Part shown: positions 1 through 5,145 of the stretch, piece after piece
How the letters are laid out: each line of letters begins with the position of its first letter
Numbering within the stretch: the stretch's first letter is position 1
DNA from: CAZIPZ01 sp964541075
GTDB taxonomy: Bacteria; Acidobacteriota; Terriglobia; 20CM-2-55-15
Assembly (NCBI GenBank): GCA_964541075.1
Contig: CAZIPZ010000241.1
Span: forward strand, 1-5,145
Reading direction: 5' to 3'
DNA length: 5,145 nt
Made by a program: the position numbers and the translations under genes
The notes under the pieces: generated by a model
The model's database searches: none
What the model saw: the letters and a program-made list of their open reading frames with translations, nothing else
What the model was told of the DNA's origin: nothing

Positions 1-764
1 TGATCCAGCCGGACCGGCACCCCTTTCTCCTTCAAGAATTGTTTGGCCTGCGGAATGGTATAGGTTCGGAAATGAAAAATCGACGCCGCCAACACCGCAT
101 CAGCCTTGCCTGTGACAAACCCGTCATACAAATGCTCCAACGTGCCCACACCGCCGGATGCTATAACCGGAACGGAGACTTGCTCGGACACTGCCGCAGT
201 CAGCGCCAGGTCATAGCCGGTCTGCCGACCGTCCTGGTCCATGCTCGTGAGCAGAATCTCGCCCGCACCGAAGCTTTCCATCCGTCTCGCCCACTCGATC
301 GCATCAAGACCGGTCGATTTCCGGCCTCCGTGCGTAAAGACTTCCCAGTGACCCGGCGTGCTCGCCCGCTTCGCATCAATCGCCACGACAATGCATTGGG
401 TACCGAACCGTTGTGCCGCCTCACGCACAAATTCGGGCCGCTGCACCGCCGCCGTATTGATGCTGACCTTGTCGGCACCCGCGTTCAACAACGCGCGAAC
501 ATCATCGAGCGTGCGCACCCCCCCGCCCACCGTCAGGGGCATGAAGACCCGTGTCGCCGTCTGCTCGACCACATCGAGAATCGTCTTCCTGTCTTCATGG
601 GAGGCCGTGATGTCCAGGAAGCACAGCTCGTCCGCGCCTTCACGGTCATAGACCGCTGCAACTTCGACCGGATCACCCGCATCGCGCAAATTGACAAAGC
701 TCACGCCCTTCACCACTCGGCCGTCTTTTACGTCGAGACAGGGGATGATGCGTTTCGTCAACAT
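1..764 (-). CDS. hisF: Imidazole glycerol phosphate synthase, cyclase subunit HisF (3' end cut by window edge)
   Basis: HisF is the (beta/alpha)8-barrel cyclase half of cytoplasmic IGP synthase. With ammonia from HisH it converts PRFAR to imidazole-glycerol phosphate and AICAR. The reading frame from ATG at 764 gives 254 residues with no stop before the edge. It ends GVPVRLD, the usual HisF tail, so only a few residues should be missing. The two catalytic aspartates expected from the family are present: Asp11 in IIPCLD and Asp130 in VVAID. Phosphate-binding glycines sit in LTVGGGVRT (about 78-85) and VIASGGVGT (about 200-208), with GKADAVLAASIFHF near 219-232. The start codon lies two bases after the hisA TGA, so translational coupling is likely. 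The nearest purine-rich stretch upstream (AAGG inside the hisA end) is a weak ribosome site. No truncation or missing key residue is seen apart from the edge. Confidence 0.97.
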   Translation of the reverse strand, partial: MLTKRIIPCLDVKDGRVVKGVSFVNLRDAGDPVEVAAVYDREGADELCFLDITASHEDRKTILDVVEQTATRVFMPLTVGGGVRTLDDVRALLNAGADKVSINTAAVQRPEFVREAAQRFGTQCIVVAIDAKRASTPGHWEVFTHGGRKSTGLDAIEWARRMESFGAGEILLTSMDQDGRQTGYDLALTAAVSEQVSVPVIASGGVGTLEHLYDGFVTGKADAVLAASIFHFRTYTIPQAKQFLKEKGVPVRLD

Positions 765-766
765 GG

Positions 767-1486
767 TCAACCAAGAGCCTTGACGGCGGTCGCATAGTCC
801 AGCTTACCGTCGTAGAGTGCTTTGCCGACGATGGCCCCTTCAATGAGCAGGCCAAGCGATTTGATGACCTGTAGATCTTCCACCCGCGAAATCCCGCCTG
901 AAGCAATGACCGGGAACGATGAATGCTCGACGACCTGCCGCAGAGCCGGTACATTCGGTCCATCCAGCATGCCATCGCGCGCAATGTCGGTGTAGATCAC
1001 GGCACCCAGAGCATAACCGGACAGCTCTTTCAGTAAGTCGATCGCCTTCGTATCGGACACCGATGTCCACCCCTTCACCGCCACCTTGCCGTCACGCGCA
1101 TCCAGCCCCAACAGGATGCGCCGCGGAAATTCGTGACAGGCTTGTTCGAGGAACGCCCTATCCGTGAGCGCCGCCGTGCCCAACACCACGCGCGAGACCC
1201 CCGCCCCGAAATACCGGCGGACAGTGTCAATGTTGCGAATTCCGCCACCCACCTGTACCTTCACACTGACCGTCGCAATCACCGATTGAATCTCGCGGAG
1301 ATTCCGCGGCTCGCCGTCCACGGCGCCGTTGAGATCTACGACATGGATCAGCCCCGCCCCCTGCTGCTGCCATTGCCGCGCCATCGCCGGCACATCAGTG
1401 GAATAGACCGTCTCCGCCGCCATATCGCCTTGACGAAGCCGCACACAGCGCCCGTCTTTCAAATCAATTGCTGGAATAACAAGCAT
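767..1486 (-). CDS. hisA: Phosphoribosyl-formimino-AICAR-phosphate isomerase HisA
   Basis: HisA is the cytoplasmic (beta/alpha)8 isomerase that opens the ribose ring of ProFAR to give PRFAR, the substrate of HisH-HisF. The protein is 239 aa, normal for the family. It begins MLVIPAIDLKDG with catalytic Asp8. The second catalytic Asp129 is in LLGLDAR, and the conserved threonine is Thr166 in IYTDIARDG. Phosphate-binding loops are VQVGGGIR (about 77-84) and VIASGGIS (about 193-200). The duplicated half-barrel pattern shared with HisF is obvious. The ATG follows a purine-rich AGAAAGGG stretch about 10 bases upstream and lies 24 bases after the preceding lipoprotein gene. Its TGA is two bases before hisF. 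PriA (the dual HisA/TrpF enzyme) is a possible alternative, but nothing in the sequence calls for it. Confidence 0.97.
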   Translation of the reverse strand: MLVIPAIDLKDGRCVRLRQGDMAAETVYSTDVPAMARQWQQQGAGLIHVVDLNGAVDGEPRNLREIQSVIATVSVKVQVGGGIRNIDTVRRYFGAGVSRVVLGTAALTDRAFLEQACHEFPRRILLGLDARDGKVAVKGWTSVSDTKAIDLLKELSGYALGAVIYTDIARDGMLDGPNVPALRQVVEHSSFPVIASGGISRVEDLQVIKSLGLLIEGAIVGKALYDGKLDYATAVKALG

Positions 1487-1510
1487 GGAAATTCGTCCGC
1501 CCTTTCTCCG

Positions 1511-2263
1511 CTACTTCGCTGTGGTTCCAAACGGAAATTCCTTCAACACTTCTTCAACCCCGTACTGCGCCAATTCGTCAGCCGTGACGAACGCCCACCG
1601 ATGGATAAATCCCATGAAATCCTCCGTCATCGGACGCTGCCGTTCATAGTAATTACCGACCCATAGCACCTGCCCATCGGCCGCCACGACTTTGACCTCG
1701 AATCCCACTGCCGCGGTTGGGTTCGCCCCCATTCGACTGCCGACCCGCTCTTGAAACATCAGCACCTCGCCGATGAAGGCCGCATCCGCCTTCAATCGTT
1801 TCGCCAGGTTCGCCGCAGCCACTTCAGGAGTAGTCTTCGCGGCCTCCCCTGTCGCAGGAGCCACCTTGGCCGCATCCCCTGGTGGCAGAACATGCAGTCC
1901 TTCATGCGACTGCAGCCGCTTCCAGAAGAGCTGTGTCACCTTATCCGCGGCATAGCCGGGAACGGTCTCCGTCTGCCTCGACGGCACCTCGGCGTCAGGC
2001 GGGATAGCGACCGAAATGTCCGACCCTCGCACCCCATAAGGAGTTGAGAAATACGAATCGCGCTGATCATGCACTTGAGGCGTCTTGAGAGAGGAAAAAG
2101 GAACCACTATAAGAGTCTGAATCTTATAGTGAGGGAGTTCGTTCGACGACTTCGTCGTGACCTTCGCGCCACTACACCCGACAGCGGCGACCACGAGCAC
2201 CATTACCATCAGTGCGCGAAGCGTGCGAGGGACGGCACCATGTTCAGTCTTTTGTCTCTTCAC
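1511..2263 (-). CDS. Predicted outer-membrane lipoprotein of unknown function inside the his operon
   Basis: From the GTG at 2263 this gives 250 aa. A basic N-terminus (KRQK, then PRTLR) leads into a hydrophobic run ALMVMVLVVAAVG and Cys30, a plausible lipobox (AAVGC, with Ala at -3 instead of the commoner Leu). Ser follows the Cys, so an outer-membrane location is inferred. The mature part starts with HYKIQTLIVVPF (45-56), has an Ala/Pro/Thr-rich linker (about 127-150), and then ADAAFIGEVLMFQERVG (159-175) and DGQVLWVGNYYERQRPMTE (196-214). That last pattern resembles lipoproteins with a CsgG/LpoB-like fold, where a variable protein ends in 'LW.G...E.Q.P..E'. This is recall, not a search result. 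The chosen start has a strong GAGGAG six bases upstream. A GTG at 2284, in frame, lacks such a site and would put CCEER before the signal. It sits between hisH (30-base gap) and hisA (24-base gap). A role in histidine synthesis is not indicated. Confidence 0.85.
   Translation of the reverse strand: MKRQKTEHGAVPRTLRALMVMVLVVAAVGCSGAKVTTKSSNELPHYKIQTLIVVPFSSLKTPQVHDQRDSYFSTPYGVRGSDISVAIPPDAEVPSRQTETVPGYAADKVTQLFWKRLQSHEGLHVLPPGDAAKVAPATGEAAKTTPEVAAANLAKRLKADAAFIGEVLMFQERVGSRMGANPTAAVGFEVKVVAADGQVLWVGNYYERQRPMTEDFMGFIHRWAFVTADELAQYGVEEVLKEFPFGTTAK
2105..2131. repeat. Perfect 10-bp inverted repeat inside the lipoprotein gene
   Basis: The arms CACTATAAGA (2105-2114) and TCTTATAGTG (2122-2131) are exact reverse complements separated by a 7-base loop. 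They cover codons for about residues 45-53 (HYKIQTLIV) of the lipoprotein. On RNA this could form a hairpin some 130-160 bases after the start codon, and on DNA it has the shape of a protein-binding palindrome. No T-tract follows on either strand, so it is not a terminator. Function unknown; it may be chance. Confidence 0.6.
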
Positions 2264-2269
2264 CGCTCT

Positions 2270-2275
2270 CTCCTC
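2270..2275 (-). promoter_or_regulatory. Ribosome binding site GAGGAG deciding the lipoprotein start
   Basis: On the minus strand GAGGAG is followed by AGAGCG and then GTG (2263-2261). The spacing of six bases is ideal and supports this GTG over the in-frame GTG at 2284, which has only GTCAGGG directly against it. Confidence 0.7.
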
Positions 2276-2293
2276 ACAACACACCCCTGACGG

Positions 2294-2905
2294 CTACACA
2301 TGCCACGCTCCAAAATTCTTGATCAGCTGCAAACCGACGGCCTGGCTCTTTTCCGGGTGGAACTGGCAGGCCACGACATTGTCTTTCCAAATGCTTGAGA
2401 CAAACGGAATGCCGTAGGTTGTGGTCGTCGCGACAATCTCTTTATTCACCGGCTCGACGAAGTAGGAATGCACGAAATACCAATTGGCCCCGCTGGGGAT
2501 CCCCTTGAACAGGGGACAGGCCCGCTGCACATCCACCTGATTCCACCCCATATGCGGAACTTTCAGCACGGGATCAGCCGCAAACCGCCGGACCCTGCCG
2601 GGAATAATGTCCAGCCCCTTATGGGTGCCGAACTCCTCGCTTTCGGTGAAAAGCAGTTGAAGCCCCAGGCAAATCCCAAGAAACGGCTTACCCGATTGAA
2701 TCGTGGCGCGAACAGAATCAATGAGATCGTAGTGTTCAAGATTCGCCATGCAGTCGCCGAACGCGCCGACCCCCGGCAACACCACATGACTGGCGTTTTT
2801 GATCGCCGCTACATCGCGCGTCACCACCGCCTGATACCCCACCGCCTCAAAAGCTTTGGAGACACTGCGCAGGTTGCCCATGCCGTAATCGATAATCGCG
2901 ATCAT
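2294..2905 (-). CDS. hisH: Imidazole glycerol phosphate synthase, glutamine amidotransferase subunit HisH
   Basis: HisH is the class I glutaminase half of IGP synthase. It hydrolyses glutamine and channels ammonia to HisF. The protein is 203 aa, the usual length. The catalytic triad is visible: Cys79 in LGICLGLQ, His183 and Glu185 in QFHPEKS. The N-terminal IIDYGMGNLRSV (4-15) and the VVLPGVGAFGDCM (41-53) segment are typical, as is VPHMGWNQV (116-124) and the YFVHSYF stretch (143-149). The ATG at 2905 is the first possible start because an in-frame TGA lies only three codons upstream. The ribosome site is weak (GGGATGGATG region). It is the first gene after the accessory block, so it probably carries the promoter for hisH-lipoprotein-hisA-hisF. 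The 181-base region upstream is shared with the divergent toxin-antitoxin module. Confidence 0.97.
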   Translation of the reverse strand: MIAIIDYGMGNLRSVSKAFEAVGYQAVVTRDVAAIKNASHVVLPGVGAFGDCMANLEHYDLIDSVRATIQSGKPFLGICLGLQLLFTESEEFGTHKGLDIIPGRVRRFAADPVLKVPHMGWNQVDVQRACPLFKGIPSGANWYFVHSYFVEPVNKEIVATTTTYGIPFVSSIWKDNVVACQFHPEKSQAVGLQLIKNFGAWHV

Positions 2906-2929
2906 AGAGATTCATCCATCCCAAAGAAG

Positions 2930-2946
2930 CGTAACAATACCGTAAC
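2930..2946. repeat. CGTAAC direct repeat, 11-bp period, upstream of hisH
   Basis: CGTAAC occurs at 2930-2935 and again at 2941-2946, one helical turn apart. It lies 25-41 bases upstream of the hisH start in the divergent hisH/mntA spacer. The spacing would suit a repeated protein contact site, but two copies of a hexamer are weak evidence. No convincing -10/-35 pair for hisH was found in the spacer: TATAGT on the minus strand near 2982-2987 has a poor -35. Confidence 0.3.
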
Positions 2947-3030
2947 CAGCGGCATCCTGCCACTAGCAAACGCCAGAGCCAACTATAACGAGCAACCCGT
3001 CCAACCCTCATGAAGATCAGCCACAGAAGA

Positions 3031-3059
3031 TTGACAGGGCCAGACTGAACCAGTAGCCT
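3031..3059 (+). promoter_or_regulatory. Candidate sigma-70 promoter of the mntA-hepT module
   Basis: A perfect -35 TTGACA (3031-3036) is followed, after exactly 17 bases, by TAGCCT (3054-3059), a weak -10 match. Transcription would begin near 3066 and give a leader of about 20 bases before the mntA ATG at 3087. The ATG has AGGA (3078-3081) five bases upstream as ribosome site. The -35 is strong and the -10 poor, so the call is tentative. Confidence 0.5.
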
Positions 3060-3086
3060 GATCCGACACGAAGGGGCAGGAACAAC

Positions 3087-3482
3087 ATGGACGATCACGC
3101 GCTTATCGAACAGGTCAGAAAGTCGGTCCCCGGACTCATCGCGCTGTATCGCTTCGGCTCTCAGGCGAAAGGGACTGCTCGTCCGGGCAGCGACGTGGAT
3201 CTCGCCGTGCTCGCCCGCGACCCGCTCCCCGTAATGCGCCGCTTCGAACTGGCCCAGGAACTGGCAATCCAACTCCATCGCGATGTCGATCTTGTCGATT
3301 TGCGCAGCGCGTCAACGGTCATGCGAATGCAGGTCATCTCGACGGGTACGTGCCTCAATGCACCGGACGAGCCAGCCAGACGAGAGTTCGAAATGTATGC
3401 CTATTCAGACTATGCCAGGCTGAACGAGGAACGGCGGGACATCTTAAAGAGAATCGCTGAAAGCGGGTTGGTCTATGGCTGA
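3087..3482 (+). CDS. mntA: MNT-domain nucleotidyltransferase antitoxin (MntA) of a type VII toxin-antitoxin pair
   Basis: This is a 131-aa minimal nucleotidyltransferase of the polymerase-beta superfamily. The motif GSx10DxD is exact: Gly24-Ser25 in YRFGSQAKG, then Asp36 and Asp38 in PGSDVDLAV. A third acidic residue of the metal site is likely in HRDVDLVDL (Asp66/68/71). The C-terminal stretch FEMYAYSDYARLNEERRDIL is typical of antitoxins paired with HEPN toxins. In studied pairs MntA transfers AMP from ATP to a tyrosine of HepT and so neutralises it; the same role is inferred here. The ATG at 3087 has AGGA five bases upstream. The last eight bases overlap the start of the toxin gene (ATGGCTGA), implying coupled translation with the antitoxin made first. 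A stand-alone antibiotic nucleotidyltransferase is unlikely because of the length and the partner. Confidence 0.93.
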   Translation: MDDHALIEQVRKSVPGLIALYRFGSQAKGTARPGSDVDLAVLARDPLPVMRRFELAQELAIQLHRDVDLVDLRSASTVMRMQVISTGTCLNAPDEPARREFEMYAYSDYARLNEERRDILKRIAESGLVYG

Positions 3483-3888
3483 CGACGTCATGGTCAATAA
3501 AGCCGCTAGCATCGAGCGCTGCCTTCAGCGCATTCAGGAAGAATATGCAGGAGACAGCCAGAACTTAGCGGCGAATCAGACCAAGCAAGACGCCATTGTT
3601 CTCAATCTTCAGCGAGCCTGTGAGACAGCGATCGATCTGGCTATGTATGTGGTCAGTCAGCGCAAGCTGGGGGTCCCGCAAGATAGCCGTGATGTGTTTA
3701 CCATTTTACAGACCGCAGGCATTCTCCCGCCAGACCTCGCGAATCGGATGCAACGGATGGTCGGCTTCCGCAACATCGCCGTGCACGAATATACCCGCCT
3801 GAATCTGGAAGTGGTTCAAGCCATTGTCACCAAGCAGTTAGAAGACTTCCGTGCGTTCTCCTCGACCATCGTCAAAGCGCTTCCCTAA
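3475..3888 (+). CDS. hepT: HEPN-domain ribonuclease toxin (HepT, DUF86 family)
   Basis: This is a 137-aa all-helical HEPN protein of the DUF86/HepT family. The RNase motif Rx4HxY is intact: Arg99, His104 and Tyr106 in FRNIAVHEY. Tyr106 is the residue expected to be AMPylated by MntA, by analogy with characterised HepT-MntA pairs. The N-terminal NKAASIERCLQRI followed by EEY, and the QDAIVLNLQRACETAIDLA helix (38-56), are typical of the family. HepT dimers cut RNA and stop growth when not modified; the exact target cannot be read here. The ATG at 3475 overlaps mntA by 8 bases. A second ATG at 3490 is in frame, but the first gives the usual N-terminus. Its TAA (3886-3888) overlaps the stop codon of the convergent gene. 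GC is slightly lower (about 50-55% on sampled lines) than in mntA and the his genes. Confidence 0.93.
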   Translation: MADDVMVNKAASIERCLQRIQEEYAGDSQNLAANQTKQDAIVLNLQRACETAIDLAMYVVSQRKLGVPQDSRDVFTILQTAGILPPDLANRMQRMVGFRNIAVHEYTRLNLEVVQAIVTKQLEDFRAFSSTIVKALP

Positions 3889-4817
3889 CCCAGACATCGG
3901 GCTGATTTGTCAATCCGCCCACTCCCAATCATCATCGCCATTCGAGAAGCATTCGTGGCCAGATGCAAAGATGACCACGCCCCCTTACAGCTCTCAAAGA
4001 GACCGAATACCCATGTACTCTGACGTCTTGCCTCTTCATCGCGCTGTTTGAGAACGCAGGCAGCTTTCTTCTTCCACCCGCTCAGTTCCTGTTCAAATAC
4101 AGTGACTACTGCTGGATCAGCAGAGTCACGAGTGACCTGGAGAAATACCCTCAGCATCTCCCAATACGCATCAAGCATATAATTCCATGCAAGGCGAACG
4201 GTGCGGTTGTCTGATTCAATAAATTGAATCTCGACGGCATCATCGCGCTCCAGAAGGGATGCTGTCGCTACCGGTCCAGCGTGAGAAGAACCGGCGCTGA
4301 ACATGTCATAGACGGATCTCAAGTAGATCCAGACCTCCCCTGGCTCACTGAATAATTCACCTGTCTTGAACTTCTCTCTATACTCTCTCGACGGGCGCCA
4401 TTGCTTAGGGTCACAGTCATCGGCGGCGTTTGGATATGCTCCATTGAACACCTCCGAAAGCTCGGGATGCTTCCATAACCGATAGGCTGTTGCAGTGGCC
4501 TCTATGGCACGACGACTTAAGGCTTCTGCGTCCACTACACGGCGACGGAGCAACTGGGACGCAACCCCGTACATTTGACTCATAACGACAAGGAACAACT
4601 TGAATGAGCTCGCGGAGATAGGGACTTCCGCCTTCGGTATTTTAGTTAACATGCCCAGCCGCTCATAAAGTTCGGCCAACTGGCAGAACAGCTCAAATTC
4701 CTGCCCATACAAGGAATAGGAGGTTTGAACCGATCTCTCTTCCTGTTTAAGATATTTCTTTAACCCGCCAGGCTCTTCAATAATCATCATGTGTACCTCT
4801 ACTCCGTCGATATACAT
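3885..4817 (-). CDS. Uncharacterised 310-aa helical protein convergent to hepT
   Basis: I do not recognise this gene with confidence. The 310-aa product has no signal peptide or membrane segment, so it is probably cytoplasmic, and it looks mostly helical. Notable stretches are SFKLFLVVMSQMYGVASQLLRRR (71-93), ALSRRAIEATATAYRLW (99-115, an R-x2-E helix), YLRSVYDMFSAGSSHAGP (165-182, with Tyr170 and His179) and LAWNYMLDAYWEMLRVFLQV (209-228). The R/E helix followed by a Tyr...Ser-His segment recalls DUF5677-like proteins of defence or accessory regions, but this is only an impression. An in-frame TGA lies eight codons before the ATG at 4817, so 4817 is the longest start. ATGs at 4790 and 4787, preceded by AGAGGT, are good alternatives. 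GC is about 45-50% on sampled lines, lower than the his genes, suggesting transfer. Its TAG (3885-3887) overlaps the hepT TAA. Confidence 0.8.
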   Translation of the reverse strand: MYIDGVEVHMMIIEEPGGLKKYLKQEERSVQTSYSLYGQEFELFCQLAELYERLGMLTKIPKAEVPISASSFKLFLVVMSQMYGVASQLLRRRVVDAEALSRRAIEATATAYRLWKHPELSEVFNGAYPNAADDCDPKQWRPSREYREKFKTGELFSEPGEVWIYLRSVYDMFSAGSSHAGPVATASLLERDDAVEIQFIESDNRTVRLAWNYMLDAYWEMLRVFLQVTRDSADPAVVTVFEQELSGWKKKAACVLKQRDEEARRQSTWVFGLFESCKGAWSSLHLATNASRMAMMIGSGRIDKSARCLG

Positions 4818-4886
4818 TGACCTCTGCCTTAAAACGAATCAGAGCAAGATCACATAGCCACAAGTTTTCCTTGGCTGATGAAATAC

Positions 4887-4920
4887 AACGGGCAGGCTCC
4901 TTTTCGGAAGCCTGCCCGTT
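4887..4920 (-). terminator. Strong hairpin, probable hisB terminator
   Basis: The arms AACGGGCAGGCT (4887-4898) and AGCCTGCCCGTT (4909-4920) pair perfectly over 12 bases around a 10-base loop. Read on the minus strand, the hairpin begins 35 bases after the hisB stop and is followed by TT-G-T-A-TTT, a modest T-tract. On the plus strand CAAAACC follows, so it suits only minus-strand termination. It would separate hisB transcription from the 310-aa gene and from hisHAF. Confidence 0.75.
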
Positions 4921-4955
4921 CAAAACCGATAAGCTCTTTCACCAGTGTTATCCGT

Positions 4956-5145
4956 CTACAGCATCCCCTTCGTCGACAGCACCTTTCCGGCCAATCGTTC
5001 TTCCGGCATGGTGGCCTGATCGAGAGCCTTGGCGAGGCCTTTGAAGAGGGCTTCCATGATGTGGTGCGGGTTACGGCCATACATGAGATTCACATGCAAG
5101 TTGAGCCCGCCGTGGGTCACGAAGGCCTGGAAGAAATCTTCGAAG
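4956..5145 (-). CDS. hisB: Imidazoleglycerol-phosphate dehydratase HisB (C-terminal part, 5' end outside window)
   Basis: HisB dehydrates imidazole-glycerol phosphate to imidazole-acetol phosphate, the step after HisH-HisF. Only the last 62 codons plus TAG (4958-4956) lie inside the window; the reading frame is open to the right edge. The visible part has the family's second signature, GRNPHHIMEALFKGLAKAL (about 23-41 of the fragment), whose paired histidines and Glu bind the manganese ions. The end LSTKGML is the standard HisB tail. The fragment is single-domain in type at this end. Nothing is visible of the N-terminus, so a bifunctional HisB with an N-terminal phosphatase cannot be excluded, although that arrangement is typical of enterobacteria. 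In many genomes hisB directly precedes hisH; here about 2 kb of accessory genes lie between. Confidence 0.95.
   Translation of the reverse strand, partial: FEDFFQAFVTHGGLNLHVNLMYGRNPHHIMEALFKGLAKALDQATMPEERLAGKVLSTKGML

Noticed and set aside
39..797. 252-codon open frame on the plus strand opposite hisF and the hisA end
   Set aside because: It is antisense to a hisF with all catalytic residues, has Arg/His-rich composition typical of a GC-rich shadow frame, and matches no family I know.
1133..1666. 177-codon plus-strand open frame across the hisA/lipoprotein junction
   Set aside because: It lies opposite two supported genes and has shadow-like composition with no recognisable domain.
2468..3013. 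181-codon plus-strand open frame opposite hisH
   Set aside because: It is antisense to an intact hisH and runs into the spacer. There is no motif or ribosome site to support it.
2847..3278. 143-codon minus-strand open frame over the hisH start, spacer and mntA
   Set aside because: It is antisense to mntA and out of frame with hisH, and the composition is that of read-through noise.
3087..3482. Antibiotic-modifying nucleotidyltransferase
   Set aside because: The GSx10DxD motif is shared, but the protein is too short for known resistance enzymes and overlaps a HEPN partner, which fits MntA.
2906..4955. Insertion sequence or integron carrying the accessory block
   Set aside because: No transposase, integrase, terminal inverted repeat or obvious target duplication was found at either edge by eye.
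4850..5080. 76-codon minus-strand open frame overlapping the hisB end
   Set aside because: The hisB frame ending at 4956 has the HisB signature and tail, so this frame is a shadow and also crosses the terminator hairpin.
1..5145. CRISPR array, tRNA or rRNA
   Set aside because: No regularly spaced repeats and no tRNA- or rRNA-like segments were seen on either strand.

Overview
The window is a chromosomal stretch of a moderately GC-rich bacterium (about 60% GC in the histidine genes, counted by eye on sample lines). Its backbone is a histidine-biosynthesis cluster on the minus strand in the order hisB - hisH - hisA - hisF. The protein sequences and gene order would fit a Nitrospira-like or deltaproteobacterial genome. 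That placement is from memory of the families, not from a search.

Right edge (4956-5145): the last 62 codons of hisB, followed by a strong hairpin (4887-4920) that looks like the hisB terminator. Left part (1-2905): hisH, a gene for a small predicted lipoprotein of unknown function, hisA and hisF. They are packed with gaps of 30, 24 and 2 bases and probably form one transcription unit. hisF runs off the left edge, missing at most its last few codons. HisH and HisF form the two halves of imidazole-glycerol-phosphate synthase, HisA supplies its substrate, and HisB dehydrates its product, so four consecutive pathway functions are present with their key residues intact.

Middle (2906-4955): an accessory block of about 2 kb separates hisB from hisHAF. 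It holds, on the plus strand, a two-gene MNT-HEPN (mntA-hepT, type VII) toxin-antitoxin module. The antitoxin carries the GSx10DxD nucleotidyltransferase motif, the toxin carries the Rx4HxY motif, and the two genes overlap by 8 bases. Facing it on the minus strand is a 310-aa gene of unknown function with visibly lower GC. Its stop codon overlaps the hepT stop codon. No transposase, integrase, tRNA or CRISPR array is visible.

The points most worth following are the unrecognised 310-aa gene locked tail-to-tail with the toxin gene, the split of the his cluster by this block, and the lipoprotein gene embedded between hisH and hisA. I found no system that I can call clearly new from sequence alone.
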